NCBI GenBank assembly: GCA_037367405.1
Contig: JAZKJV010010616.1
Coordinates: 1,079,501 to 1,143,500 of the forward strand
Source: Ottelia alismoides
Taxonomy: Eukaryota; Streptophyta; Magnoliopsida; Alismatales; Hydrocharitaceae
DNA: 64,000 nucleotides
Direction of reading: 5' to 3'
In this document: positions 46,970 to 59,329 of the stretch, one piece after another
Layout: each line of letters opens with the position of its first letter
How positions within the stretch are numbered: position 1 is the stretch's first letter
Notes under the pieces: model-generated
What the model was told of the DNA's origin: nothing
Database searches by the model: none
Seen by the model: only the letters and a program-made list of their open reading frames with translations
Translations under genes and position numbers: made by a program

Positions 46970-49305
46970 GCTCCTTGAATATTCAAAATTTAAATGTAAA
47001 GAAAAATAAAAAAGAAATAACAAAATAGATTTAATCAAAAAGTGGTCAACATGAAAATTGCTTGTCTTGACGAGATCTACAACTTTCGTGAAGGGTCGAA
47101 AGTCAAATGAAACCATTTGTACAAAAAATATTTTTGGGTTGTACCATATAGGTATAAAATACCACATTTTTGTCTTTTGAAATTTTTATCATTTTTAAAT
47201 AGAGAAAAATTAAAAGAAAGTTAGAAAAAATATGAATGAAATGTGTACAACTTATTCTATTTTTTGAATTTTTAATAATTAAGAAAGTAAAATGATAAAA
47301 TACATGGGCAAAAAGGTCAATATGTACAATATACAATATGGGCCCAAAACCCAAGTTTGCATACGAGCTCTGATTTTAATGAAATTGGTCTTGTTTTGAA
47401 GGTATCTGAATGTATATTCCTTTAAAAGTGATTAGACCTAAATCGAACACTGTATGAGAGAGATATGTACATTTAAGGCTCCTAGTTTTGAACATGGATT
47501 GGAGTCTTATTGGTCAATTTTACAAGTTAGTAATTTTTTTGATATTTTTCATTAATTAGTGTCAATAATATATACATTATGGAGTTGATTTTATTAGATT
47601 TGGAGTTAGTATAAAGTATATACAAATAGGTGAAATATGGTGAAAATACATGTGAGTATTTACAAGTGAATTGGGCTTCTTATTTAATGCAAATATGAAT
47701 GCTAAAATGCATATATTACTTATGCACGCGTGAATGCTAAATATGCAATATAAGTGGAAATATGTTGCTAATTACTCAGGAACAAAGCTCTATTTTAAAC
47801 TTTTAGAGTGATGAATCTCAGATTCATCAACCCCCTATACTTAAACCTTGCTCGTCCCCGAGCAAGTAAGATGAAATGCAAGAGTGAAATGAGATTGGGT
47901 TCCATACCAAGGTCATGAACAAAAGTTGAAAATGGAGCTTGACTCGACCTTTGGATTGATTGTTTGGCGGAACCTTATTGAGATCTGAATTTAAGACCTG
48001 ACAAACTTCAAGTTACACAAGTATCCTATTCAAGAATCCTCAACAGCCAGGTCAGAACAAATCCTCATACGTAAATTCTGATGACTACGATTCTTACTAG
48101 TATTGTGTAAGTGTAAAATTGCTTTCCATATCAGAAATGGCTAAGAAGCAGCATCATCTAACAAAGTAATTCTAATTCCCCGGTCCAGTAACTATTTCCT
48201 CGAGGAGCGGGCTATTCCCCTCTAAGTTCAAGTGCGACCAGCTCAAGAGGATGGGGTAGAGAAAATAATGGACGGTAGACAGTGTAGCTACCTATCCGGG
48301 GATGACTGACCAGTGTAGCCAAGTCATCGAGCTGCAAACTTCTTCCTAATATACATACTCCGACAGGTATTTTATTTTCACTCTGTCCTGTCTACTTTAT
48401 TGGAGTTCTTGCATTTTTTCTCTCTTTTTTTTCTTTTTTTTGAACTATATACAAGGTGCAACATGTACATCAGGAGTTTTTGCTCTTGAGCCAATAGACT
48501 ATCACTCTTTTGAAGCATTATTGCAACCCACAGCATCCCGTCCTCAGACGTCAACACCACCAGACTAGCTTGAGATGCACTACCCTCCCTAGAGGAGGAC
48601 GGATGTTTCCACCCGTGTGTTACTCCAAGCTAAAGGATTCTACTTTCTCACCACCTCATCAATGAAGAGCTACGTGCATGGTGCTTGTCCAAGTTAGGTC
48701 ATTGTCTAAAAGAATCATGCGTGTGCACGAGATATTCTGTTTAGACTAATCAAGATGACATGTGAACATAGACTTGCGGACTCAAAGAATTAAGTCACTT
48801 GACCTTAGAAATCTTAACTCCAGTTCCTATAAGGTTCCTCTAAAATTAAGTGGATTAAGGTCAAATCAAGTCCCTCCTCAACATCTGCTCATAACTTAGT
48901 TCAGAACCCACTAGCTTTTCACTTGGCATAAGTAAAATATGAAGATGAGGTGCAGATGACATGCTATGTAGATGAATACAAGACTCTTTTTTGCAAGGAT
49001 GATATGCAAGAGTAAATAAGAAGCATTTTCAATATTTTTGTTTTATTTTCTAGTATACAACAAGTTTATTATTTACAACAATTTTTAGTTTATACAAGTT
49101 GTACATAATATACATAGTATGCAGAATATTTTTGGGTATACATCCTATTTTACAACAAAATTTTCAAAAGTATGTTTTTACAAGAATTTTACAAAAAAAA
49201 ATTCAATTTTTACTCATCTTGTAATTATTGCATAATATATACAAAAATACGTGAAAATATGCGAAAGTACGAGCTATGGGTAAAGTATATATGTAATATA
49301 TACAC

Positions 49306-49668
49306 GCCTCCCTATACTTAGCTTGTGTTATGTCCTCAGAGCATGAAAAGTGATGAAAAAGACATTGCTCGTGCTTAGAGTAGGAGAGCTCAAATATCAA
49401 TAAAGTATAGAAGTTGCTCCGCCCCCTATACTTAGGGTCTGGTAGCCTAAGTGTAGAAGAAGATCAACAATGCGGCGGACGAGGTCAGGAGGGGAACTAG
49501 ATGAGTATATACATGGTGGGCATCGGTTCCCCCTATACTTAGGCTCTGGTCAGCCTAAGTATAGGGCAGGAGTGAGTATGAGGACCGATGTGATCTGTAG
49601 AATGTACAGTGAATAAACACGGGTCACTCTCCCCCTGTACTTAGGATCTGGTCATCCTAAGTATAGCC
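49306..49668 (-). repeat. Serial PPT-like hairpins in internal region 3
   Basis: Four modules near 49310, 49424, 49530 and 49631. The third is perfect: CCCTATACTTAGGCT (49531-49545), a 6-nt loop, AGCCTAAGTATAGGG (49552-49566). On the element strand the hairpin runs into GGAACC, so its 3' arm plus flank reads AAGTATAGGGGGAACC. Confidence 0.85.
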
Positions 49669-51058
49669 ATAAAATGAAATGATATGGAGCTGGGGCGAGT
49701 GATTCGAATCACTAGGGAGGGAGGAAGAGAAAGTATATACAAGAAAGAGTGAGAATATCAAGGATTAAGAAGGTTTGTGACGAATCTTCTTACGGACGTG
49801 AGGAGGTGGATAATATACGTAAGTGTCGCTGTCGGAATCATCCTCAGATGAATAATAGTGAGGTGTAGGGATCGTGCAACCACGGTCAACACACGACTTC
49901 TTGCTCAGATATGCTTAAGAACAGCTGAACTGAGCTCACTTATATAAACCACTTTATCTGGACCAGATGAGGACTAGCAACTTGTCGTGAAGCACCGCTG
50001 GTTCACCACTATCTACCTGCGAACATGCAGAGGATACTTGATGCTAGTCAGTGAACCTGAGAAAATTCAACTCGTGATATTTGCTAGGATCAGTTGGTAC
50101 GTGATATGGAAGGCAGGCATTTGGACTCTGCCCTAGGGTGTGCACACACACTCTAGTACCCTCACTCAGCCCTGCAATCAAGGTCGGGGTTACTCTCCCG
50201 TGGACAAGGGTTAATTTTAGTCAATTGTTTCTGTCCAATTCAATTAGTTGTCCTGATTTTAGAGATTAGTTATCACTGATATTAATCCACACAAGCAATC
50301 ACGTCTACCATCCAGTCCCAATTCCTTTATCGTAGGTTAAAAAACCGAGATAGAGAATCGGAAAAAGCCGATGCAATCGAAAAAAAACGATGATGAATGC
50401 TTGAGTAAGAAGACTTACAATGTCTCCAGCTCTCTACAATGCGGGATGCAATACTGAATTGAATTTTTACACTAAATGGAATGTAAGCGAGAAATCCTCT
50501 CCTAGACAGGCATTTCTATTAGCGAGTGAAGAACATGTTAGATTTGGCTAAGATCTGCGGTCTAAGTGCGTCTTCTATGTGTGAAGTGTGGTCATAGAAT
50601 TTTACGAGCACAAACATGTCCTAAAATAGCTCTAAGAGTCGCAACTGCAGGTCCGATTCTACGCAAAGTAATCCACACAGCACATAGGGACACGTTTTTA
50701 TTATTCACTTACACACGCGAGAACCCAAACGGGAACCACTGGAAATGCAAACTCTTTTTTTAATCATCATAAATGAAAATCTTTTTGGCATCTCAATAGC
50801 CGACTTGATCCGTGAGTCATCGGCCTCCAATGCACTTCGAGATGTGTCGACTTCAAGAAAGCCTCTCCAAGTCCACCGGACCCTCACACAAAAAGATACA
50901 AATTATGTCAGAGAGAGATATCAAAATATATACAGAAATGAACAGAAAAATAATTAAATAAAAAAATGGATAATTACAATGCGGCTCGAGGGTCAGATTA
51001 CCCGAGTGAATGGAAAACGTAAATCTAATTTTTATAAAGTGATCCTAAGTCGTTTGCC

Positions 51059-51076
51059 TCCCCGGCAACAGTGCCA
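51059..51076 (-). promoter_or_regulatory. Primer-binding site, tRNA-Asp type (internal region 3)
   Basis: Element strand TGGCACTGTTGCCGGGGA; two mismatches to the tRNA-Asp consensus. The adjoining LTR4 terminus has decayed from TGATTG to TTATTG. Confidence 0.8.
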
Positions 51077-51078
51077 TT

Positions 51079-53733
51079 TTATTGAGACCGGATATACCCT
51101 TTTAATAGTATGTAATTAATGATTTCGTTGCAGTCAGATGAATCCAGATCTATTAAAAATTAACCGCACAAATCGATGAATTATCGAATGAAATTAATGT
51201 GTGGTTTTGTGTTTGTTTAACTTGGGCAAGCCTCAGGGTCGACTCAAGGAGGCAAAGGAACAACTTTGGATCAGATTAGATGAATTAGATCACGATTTTT
51301 GAAATGTTTTTTTATTTTTTATGCAACAAAAAATGTCAATGCACAAATACAGATAAATTAGGTTATTAAGAAAACAAGCGACATAGCAAAAATTAATTTG
51401 AATGTGAAATTAGTCCAAATTGGCCAAGTTATATTTTTCCTGTAAACCTAATCCAACGATGAATGCAAATGTATTTTTTTGAAATTTTTGGATTTAAGAT
51501 GCACAAATAAAAATGCAAATGTTTTTGGGGTTTTATGGAATTTTTCGTACAAATGATATGAAAAAATTATGAAACATTACTAGAAATGCAATATGATAAA
51601 ATTAAGCTACACTAATTTTATTAAAATTTTCTAACACATTATGATTTTTTATGAATTTTTTACTGGAAACAGAGCGACTGTGAGTATTTAATTTTTAGTC
51701 CATCCATGAAATCAAATTTTCTATAGAGTATTTATCTCAAATAGATATTTTGTTGAGAAATCCTGAAGATTTCAAATTTCATAAAAATATTATTTGTGGA
51801 TTTAATTAAAAATCAATTACAAAAATCACTCTCAAATTTATTTTATACAAAAGACAACTCCAATTTTGATAAAACTTGGATAAAAATTAAAGAGCCCTTA
51901 GAGGCATCCTCTACATTTTTTTACAATTTTTGAAGCAATATTTGATTATGTGTGAATGTGAGAGAATAAATGGGTAAAATATTACTCAATTTCAATCTAC
52001 GATTTTCAATAAATAATCCGATGCTCACAAAAATACAAATAAATAGCCACAAGATAAAGATTTAGATGCTCTACAAAATGTTATTTTTGATTGAATAAAA
52101 TGATGCTATTTTGAGGTCCAAATCACCATGCAAAATCAGGAGTATCAATGCAATACAGAATTGAAACGATAAACAAACAATTGTGCACAGTGCCACTTTT
52201 GCAAATAAGGAAACGTAAAACGGTGAACTCGCATTTTTCACAAAAATAAAATAAATGCAAATGAACCTTTTCTTTTCCTACAAGATAGGGCAAAAGGCAT
52301 GAAAGGAGTGGCGGCTAGGGTGCAAGGCGTGTGGAGGCGGCGTACGAGGCGACGACCGCCGCACGAAGGCTTCGCGGCGACGCACGGGTGGAGCGGTGGC
52401 GGCGCAAGAGACGCCGCGTACTGCACGCGTCTGCACGACAGCGAGGGACGTAGGGCGGATGGCGTCCTGGGGGAAGCCGCGATTGTTGCGGTCATGTGGC
52501 CGATGCGCGGGGGTTTTGATGCGAGGGGCGACAGCTTGGTTGGAGAGGCTAGAGGTGAGGGGGTTGGAGAAGGGCCACGAGGAGCACGGGCGGCGGCCTG
52601 GACGGGCGCAACGAGGACAGGTGGGCACCGCGCGGGTGTGCGCAGTGACTGGAGTGTGGGCATCTGCGGCTGGGGGATGCACTGACGTGGCTGGCCGCTT
52701 GGGGGCTCACGACATAGGGGAGGCGAACTGCGGTCGTCGGCGGCCACGAGTAGGAGGGGCAGGGGGTGGAGGCGCAGCCTGTGTTTTTTTTAATTTTGTT
52801 TTGTAGTTCTGTATTTTTAACATAAAATAAAAGTGTAAAAAAATGGAATAAAAATGTGGTATTGGTGATGATGGTAGATTAATGGAGTCATTTTTGTGTG
52901 ATGATGATAAAATATTGAACAAACAAAAAAACTGTTAAATAACAAATGAAATGAAAAGATAGGATAGAAAATACTTACATGTTTGGTTCTCCATATTGTG
53001 GAGTAGCTAAGCTAAAACCCCGATCGTTGCCTCGATCAGCTCCGGGCAGAATCGGAGTAGAGAAGCTTGACGAGCTTTAAAGAAACTCATGACGGTGGAA
53101 CGGACCACCTGATCTCGCCTTGAGGTTGTCGTTTCTCAACACGTGTCCTACAGTTGTCACCTGAAGGTTAAAGGGGCTCAACCTCACTTCTCTCGAAAAT
53201 GGTGGATGATGAAAAATGGAGGATGAGATGTGAATATAAAGAGGAGGTGGAAGTTAGAAAAGAGGTGGAGAAGACGGAGGGATGGTGGAGGAAGTGGTGA
53301 GTTGATGGCTTGTAGTGGAAGACAAGTAAGGGGTGAAGAAGTAAGAGGGGAATAAATTAAATAATTGATAAAGTAATATAGTAGGCTACTAAAAATAATT
53401 AAAATCGTAATAATAATAATATAGTAGTCTTTTTGGTCAATTTTACAAGTTAGTAATTTTTTTGATATTTTTCTTTAATTAGTGTTAGTAATATTTACAC
53501 TACAGAGTTGATTTATAGGATTGGAGTTAGTATAAAATAAATACAAATAGGTGAAATATGGTGAATATACATGTGAGTATTTACAAGTGAATTAAGCTTC
53601 TTATTTAATGCAAATATGAATGCTAAAATGCAGATATTACTTATGTGCATGAATGCTAATTATATATGTCGCTAATTACTCAGGAACAAAGATCTATTTT
53701 CAATTTTAAGAGTGATGAATTATAGATTCATCA
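51079..53733 (-). mobile_element. Array LTR 4 (about 0.6-kb internal deletion)
   Basis: Colinear with LTR3 from the PBS side through the GC-rich block (52290-52778), the candidate leader intron (52978-52779) and the TATA-like box (53232-53241). At about 53420-53430 it jumps from AATAATAATATAGTAG to the GGTCAATTTTACAAGTTAG block, omitting the hairpin and the 33480-33940-equivalent part. It ends GATTCATCA at 53733. Confidence 0.85.
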
Positions 53734-55179
53734 ACCCCCTATACTTAAACCTTGCTCGTCCCCGAGCAACTAAGATGAAATGCAAAAGTGAAATGAGTTT
53801 GGGTTCCATAGCAAGGCCATGAACAAAAGTTGAAAATGGAGCTTGACTCGACTATTGGATTAATTATTTGGCGAACTTATTGAGATCTGAATTTAAAACC
53901 TGACAAACTTCAAGTTCCACAAGTTTCCTATTCAAGACTTCTCAATAGTCAGGTCAGAACTAATCCTCATACACAAATTCTGATGACTACGATTCTTATT
54001 TGTATTGTGTAAGTGTAAAATTGCTTTCCACATCATAAATGGCTAAGAAGCAGCCTCCTCTAATAAGGTAACTCTAATTCCCCGGTCTAGTAACTCTTTC
54101 CTCGAGGAGCGAGGTATTCACCTCTAAGTTCAAGTGCGACCAGATCAAGAGGAAGGGGTAGTGAAAAGAATGGACGGTAGCCAGTGTAGCTACCTATCCG
54201 GGGATGACTGACCAGTGTAGCCAAGTCATCCAGCTGCAAACTTCTTGCTAATATACATACTACGATAGGTATTTTATTTTCACTTTGGCCTGTCTAGTTT
54301 TTTGGAGTTCTTGCATTTTTTGTCTCTTTTTTTAAACTAAATACAAGGTGCAGCATGTACATCAGGAGTTTTTCCTCTTGAGCCAGTATACTATCACTCT
54401 TTTGAAGCATTATTGCAACCCACAGCATCCCGTCCTCAGACGTCAACACCACCAGACTAGGTTGAGATGCACTACCCTCCCTAGAGGAGGACGGATGTTT
54501 CCACCCGTGTGCTACTCCAATCTAAAGGATTCTACTTCCTCACCACCTCATCAATGAAGAGCTACGTGCATGGTGCTTGTCCAAGTTAGGTCACTGTATA
54601 TAAGAATCATGCGTGTGCACGAGATATTCTATTTAGACTAATCAAGATGACATGTGAACATATACTTGTGGACTCAAAGAATTAGGTCACTTGACCTGAG
54701 AAATCTTAACTCCAGTTCCTATAAGGTTCCTCTAAAATTAAGTGGATTAAGGTCAAATCAAGTCCCTCCTCAACATCTACTCATAACTTGGTTCAGAACC
54801 CACTAGCTTTTTACTTTGCAAAAGCAAAATATGAAGATGACGCGCAGATGACATGCTATGTAGATGAATGAAAGACTCTCCCTTTTTTGCAAGGATGATA
54901 TGCAAGAGTAAATAAGAAGCATTTTCAAAATTTTTTATTTTCTAGTATACAACAATTTCTATTATTTACAACAATTTTTAGTTTATACAACTTGTACATA
55001 ATATACATAGTATACATGAATTTGTTTTGGGTATACCTCCTATTTTACAACAAAATTTTCAAAAGTATGTTTTGACAAGAATTTTTAAAAAAAAATTCAA
55101 TTTTTACCCATCCTATAATTATTGCATAATATATACAAAAATACGTGAAAAGGGTTAAGTATATATGTAATATATACAT

Positions 55180-55543
55180 GCCCCCTATACTTAGCCTGTG
55201 CTCTGTCCTCAGAGCACAAAAAGTGTTGAAAAAGACATAGCTCGTGGTAAGCGTCGGAGATCTAAAATATCAAAAAAGTACAAAAGTTGCTCCGCCCCCC
55301 TATACTCAGGCTCTGGCAGCCTAAGTGTAGAAGAAGATCAAAAATGGGATGGGAGAGTTCAAGAGGGGAACTAGATGAGTATATACATGTCGGGCATCGC
55401 CCCCCCCCCATAAATAGGCTCTCGTTTGCATAAGTATAGGGCTGGAGTGAGTACCAGGATCGATGTGATCTAGAGGATGTACAATGAATAGACATGGGTC
55501 ACTCTCCCCCTATACTTAAGATCTGGTCATCCTAAGTATAGCC
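55180..55543 (-). repeat. Serial PPT-like hairpins in internal region 4
   Basis: Four modules in the same order as regions 2 and 3, near 55182, 55297, 55405 and 55507. The third has decayed: its CCCCCTATACTTAGG arm has become CCCCCCATAAATAGG. Confidence 0.75.
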
Positions 55544-56927
55544 ATAAAATGAAACGATATGGAGCCATGGCGAGTGATTCGAATCACAGGGGAGGGAAGG
55601 AGAGAAAGTGTATACAAGAAGAGTGAGAATATCAAGGATTGAGAAGGTTTGTGACGAACCTTCTTGCGGACGTGAGGAGGTGGATAATTTACATAAGTGT
55701 CAGTGTCGGAATCGTCCTCTGAAGAATAATAGTGAGGGTAGGGATCGTCCGACCAGGGTCGACACACGGTTGCTTGCTCAGATATGGCTTAAGAGCAGCC
55801 AAACTATGCTTACTCATATAAACCACCTTATCTGGACCAGATGAGGACTAGCAACTTGTCGTGAAGCACCGCTGGTTCACCACTATCTACCTGCGAACAG
55901 GCGAAGACTTCTTGATGCTAGTCAGTGAACCTCAGAAAATTCAACTCGTGATATTTGCTAGGATCAGTTGGTCTGTGATATGGAAGGCGGGGATTTGGAT
56001 TCTGCCTTAGGGTGTGCACACACACTCTAGTACCCTCACTCAGCCTCCAATCAAGGTCGGGGTTACTCTCCCGCAGACAAGGGTTAATTTTAGTCAATTT
56101 TTTGGTCAAATTCAATTAGCCGTACTGATTTTATAGATTAGTTATCACTGATATTAATCGACACAAGTAATCACGTCTACCCTCCAGTCCTAGTTCCTTT
56201 ATCCTAGGTTAGAAAACCGAGAGAGTTAATCGGAAAAAGAAGATGCAATCAAAAAAATGATGATGAATGCTTGAGTAAGAGGACTTACAGTGCCTCCAAC
56301 ACTCTACAATGTGGGATGCAATACTGAATTGAAATTTTACACTAAGTGGTATGCAAGCGAGAAATCTTCTCCTAGACAGGCAGTTCTATTAGCGAGTGAA
56401 GAACATGTTAGATTTGGCTAAGATATGCGGTTTAAGTGCATCTTTTAAGTGTGAAGTGTGGTCCTAGAATTATATGAGCACAAACAGGTCCTAAAATAGC
56501 TCTAAGAGCCGCAACTGCAGGTCCTATTCTACGCAAAGTAATCCACACAACACACGGGACATGTTTTAATTATTCACTTACACGCGCGAGAACCCAAACG
56601 GGAACTGCTGGAAATGCAAACTCTTTTTTTAATCAACGTAAATGAAAATCTTGTTGACGTCTCAACAACCAACTTGATCCATGAACCATCGGCCTCCAAT
56701 GCACTTCGAGATGCGTCGACTTCAAGAAAGCCGCTCCAAGTCCACCGGGCCCTCGCACAAAAAGATAAAAATTATGTCAGAGAGAGATATCAAAATATAT
56801 ATAGAAATGATCAGAAAAATAATTAAAGAAAAAATGGATAATTACAATGCGACTTGGTGGTCAAACTACCCGAGTGAATGGAAAACGTAAATCTAATTTT
56901 TCTAAAGTGATCCTAAGCCGTTTGCCT

Positions 56928-56945
56928 CCCCCGGCAACGACGCCA
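56928..56945 (-). promoter_or_regulatory. Primer-binding site, tRNA-Asp type (internal region 4)
   Basis: Element strand TGGCGTCGTTGCCGGGGG; two differences from the tRNA-Asp consensus. It lies two bases from TGATTGAGCCC, the end of LTR5. Confidence 0.85.
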
Positions 56946-56947
56946 TT

Positions 56948-58932
56948 TGATTGAGCCCAGATCTACCCTTTTAATAGTGTCAAATTATCGATTTCATTGC
57001 AGTCATATGAATCCTGATCGATCAAAAATTACCCGCACAAATCGATGAATCGTCAAATGAAATTAATGTGTGGTTTTACGATTGTTTAACCTCAGCAAGC
57101 CCCAGAGTCGACTCAAGGAGGCAAAGGAACAACTTTGGATCAGATTAGATGAATTAGATTACGGTTTTAAAGTGGATTTTTTTAAAATTTTTTATGTAAC
57201 AAAAAATGTCGATGCCCAAATACAGATGAATTAGGTTATTAAGAAAACAAGCGACTTGCCAAAATTAATTTGAATGTGAAATTAGTCGAAATTGGCCAAG
57301 TTATATTTTTCCTGTAAATCAAATCCAATGGTGAAAGCAAATGTATTTTTTTTGGAATTTTTGGATTTAAGAAGCACAAATGAAAAATGCAAATGTTTTT
57401 GGGGTTTTTATGCAATTTTTCATACAAAAGATATGCAAAAGTTATGAAAAAATTATTGAAAAGGAAATATGATGAAGTGAATCTACACTAATTTTTTAGA
57501 ATTTTCTGATACTTTATGATCTTTCTATGAATTTGTTACTGAAAATAGAGCGATTGTCAGTATTTAATTTTTAGTAAATTTACGAAATCAAATTTGTCTA
57601 GAGAGCTATTTATCTCAAATAGATATTTTGATGAGCAATCCAGGAGATTTTAAATTTCATAAAAAATATTCTTTGTGGATTTAATTAAAAATTAATTAAA
57701 AAATCACTCTCGAAATTATTTTATGTAAAAGACAACTTCAATTTCAATGAAACTTGAATAAAATTAAAGAGCCCTTAGAGGCATTCATTCTCTACAATTT
57801 GTTTACAATTTTCGGATCAATATTTGATTATGTGTGAATTTCAGAGAATAAATGGGAAAAATATTACTTAATTTCAATCTCTGATTTTCACAAAAATAAT
57901 ATGATGCTCACAAAAATACAAAAAAATAACCACAAGATAAAGATTTAGAAGCTCTACAAAATGTTATTTTTGATTGAATAAAATGATACTATTTTGTGGT
58001 CCAAATTACCATGTGAAATCAGGGTATCAATGCAATACAGAATTAAAACAACAAACAACTATGCACAGGGGCACTTCTACAAATAAGGAAACTTGAAAGG
58101 GTGAACTTGCAATTTTCACAAAAATAAAATAAATGCAAATGGACCTTTTCTTTTCCCCCAAGCTAGGGCAAAAGCCACGAAAGGAGTGGCATCTAGGGCG
58201 CAAGGCACGAGGCGGTAGTGCACGGGGGGTTTGCGGCGATGCGCGAGTGGAGCGGTGGCGGCGCAGGTGACGCCGCGCACTGCGCGCGGCCGCGTGGCAG
58301 CGAGGGACGCGGGGCAGATGGCGGCCTAGGGAAGATGCGGTTCTTGTGAGCGGGCAACTGCTACGTGAGGGTTCTGATGCGAGGGGCGGCATCTTGGTGG
58401 GAGCGGCTAGAGGTGAGGGCGTTGGAGGCTGGCCGCGAGGAGCACTAGCGACATCCTGGACCAGGCGCAGCGTGGGTAGGTGGGCACCGCGCGGGTGTGC
58501 GTGGTGGCTAGAGTGCGAGCACCTGCGGCTGGGGGATGCGCTAACGTGGTCGGCCGCCAGGAGGCTAACGGTGTGGGGGAGGCGGAATGCGGTCGTCGGC
58601 GGCCACGATTTAGAGGGGCCAGGGCTGGAGGCGCAGCCTGTGTTTTTTTAATTTTGTTTTGTAATATTTTTTATTTTTTAACAGAAAATAAAAGTGTAAA
58701 AAATGGAATGAAAATGTGGTGTTGGTGATGATGGTAGAATAATGGAGTGGTTTTTATGTGATGATGATAATTTTGAACTAACAAAAAAAATGTTAGATAA
58801 AAAATGAAATGAAAAGATAAGATATAAAATACTTACCTGTTTGGTTCGCTAGATTGTGGAATATCTAAGGTAAAACTCCGATCATTGCCTCAATCAGCTC
58901 TGGGCAGAATCAAAGCTGAGAAGCTGGACGAG
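56948..58932 (-). mobile_element. Array LTR 5 (truncated)
   Basis: Colinear with LTR3 from TGATTGAGCCC through the GC-rich block (58170-58637) and the candidate intron (58836-58638, with the best donor, CAG-GTAAGT). Similarity stops after GAAGCTGGACGAG at about 58932, before the TATA-like box. Beyond this lies the gag remnant of another element. Confidence 0.85.
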
Positions 58933-58989
58933 GCTAGAGGCGCAGCCTCTTGGGCCCTCCTCAGATAGAGGGCTAGGAATATGTTCTTG

Positions 58990-59297
58990 CTACTGTGAGG
59001 GAATGGAGCCCATACAAGGATCGTCATGCAACACATATGGACTCAGAGTAGATGAAGAAACCATTCTTTTATTAATTTTTTTGGTATTTTTGATATTATC
59101 CTGAGATACTACAGAGGGAAACACAACTGGAATAGAAACAATAGCATCAACACCACCCACAACATCGGTCTTCGTAGCTTCTGTACCACGCTCTGGCTCC
59201 ATATCAAGTCGAATGGTGGCATCAGTACCACAAACTACATATGGAGAAGCGACAACCTCAGTAGCATCGACTGGATCGTCATCCTTGGTGGTGTCAG

Positions 59298-59329
<32 letters not shown>

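Larger units (their letters stand above)
44586..47829 (-). mobile_element. Array LTR 3 (complete, about 3.24 kb)
   Basis: Bounded by the PBS on its left and a PPT on its right. It starts TGATTGAGCCC and ends GATTCATCA in plus orientation, so on its own strand it reads TGATGAATC ... GGGCTCAATCA with TG/CA termini. In element order it has the AT-rich U3 part, a perfect hairpin (46969-46937), a TATA-like CTTTATATTC (46703-46694), a candidate leader intron (46440-46239), the GC-rich block (46238-45770) and a long AT-rich remainder. It is the reference for the other LTRs. Apparent frames in the GC-rich block lack credible starts. Confidence 0.9.
47830..51078 (-). mobile_element. Array internal region 3 (gag-like frame deleted)
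   Basis: PPT at 47830-47845 and PBS at 51059-51076. It is colinear with region 2 except that 2.58 kb, most of the gag/protease-like frame and part of the leader, is missing at the junction GAGGACT-AGCAACTTGTC (49970-49985). Conserved parts are the 3' untranslated block (GTAGCTACCTATCCGGGG near 48284), the hairpin modules (49306-49668), and the leader with the EVDTSRSALEADD stretch. Confidence 0.85.
53734..56947 (-). mobile_element. Array internal region 4 (same deletion as region 3)
   Basis: PPT at 53734-53750 and PBS at 56928-56945. The gag-like frame is missing at the same junction as in region 3 (GAGGACT-AGCAACTTGTC, 55844-55859). The short minus-strand frame 55767-55516 (DDSDTDTYVNYPPPHVRKK) covers what may be the C-terminal tail of the gag-like protein or its flank. 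Confidence 0.85.

Noticed and set aside
33056..58932. Satellite or centromeric tandem repeat
   Set aside because: The period is kilobases long and every unit shows LTR, PPT and PBS landmarks, so it is a retroelement chain.
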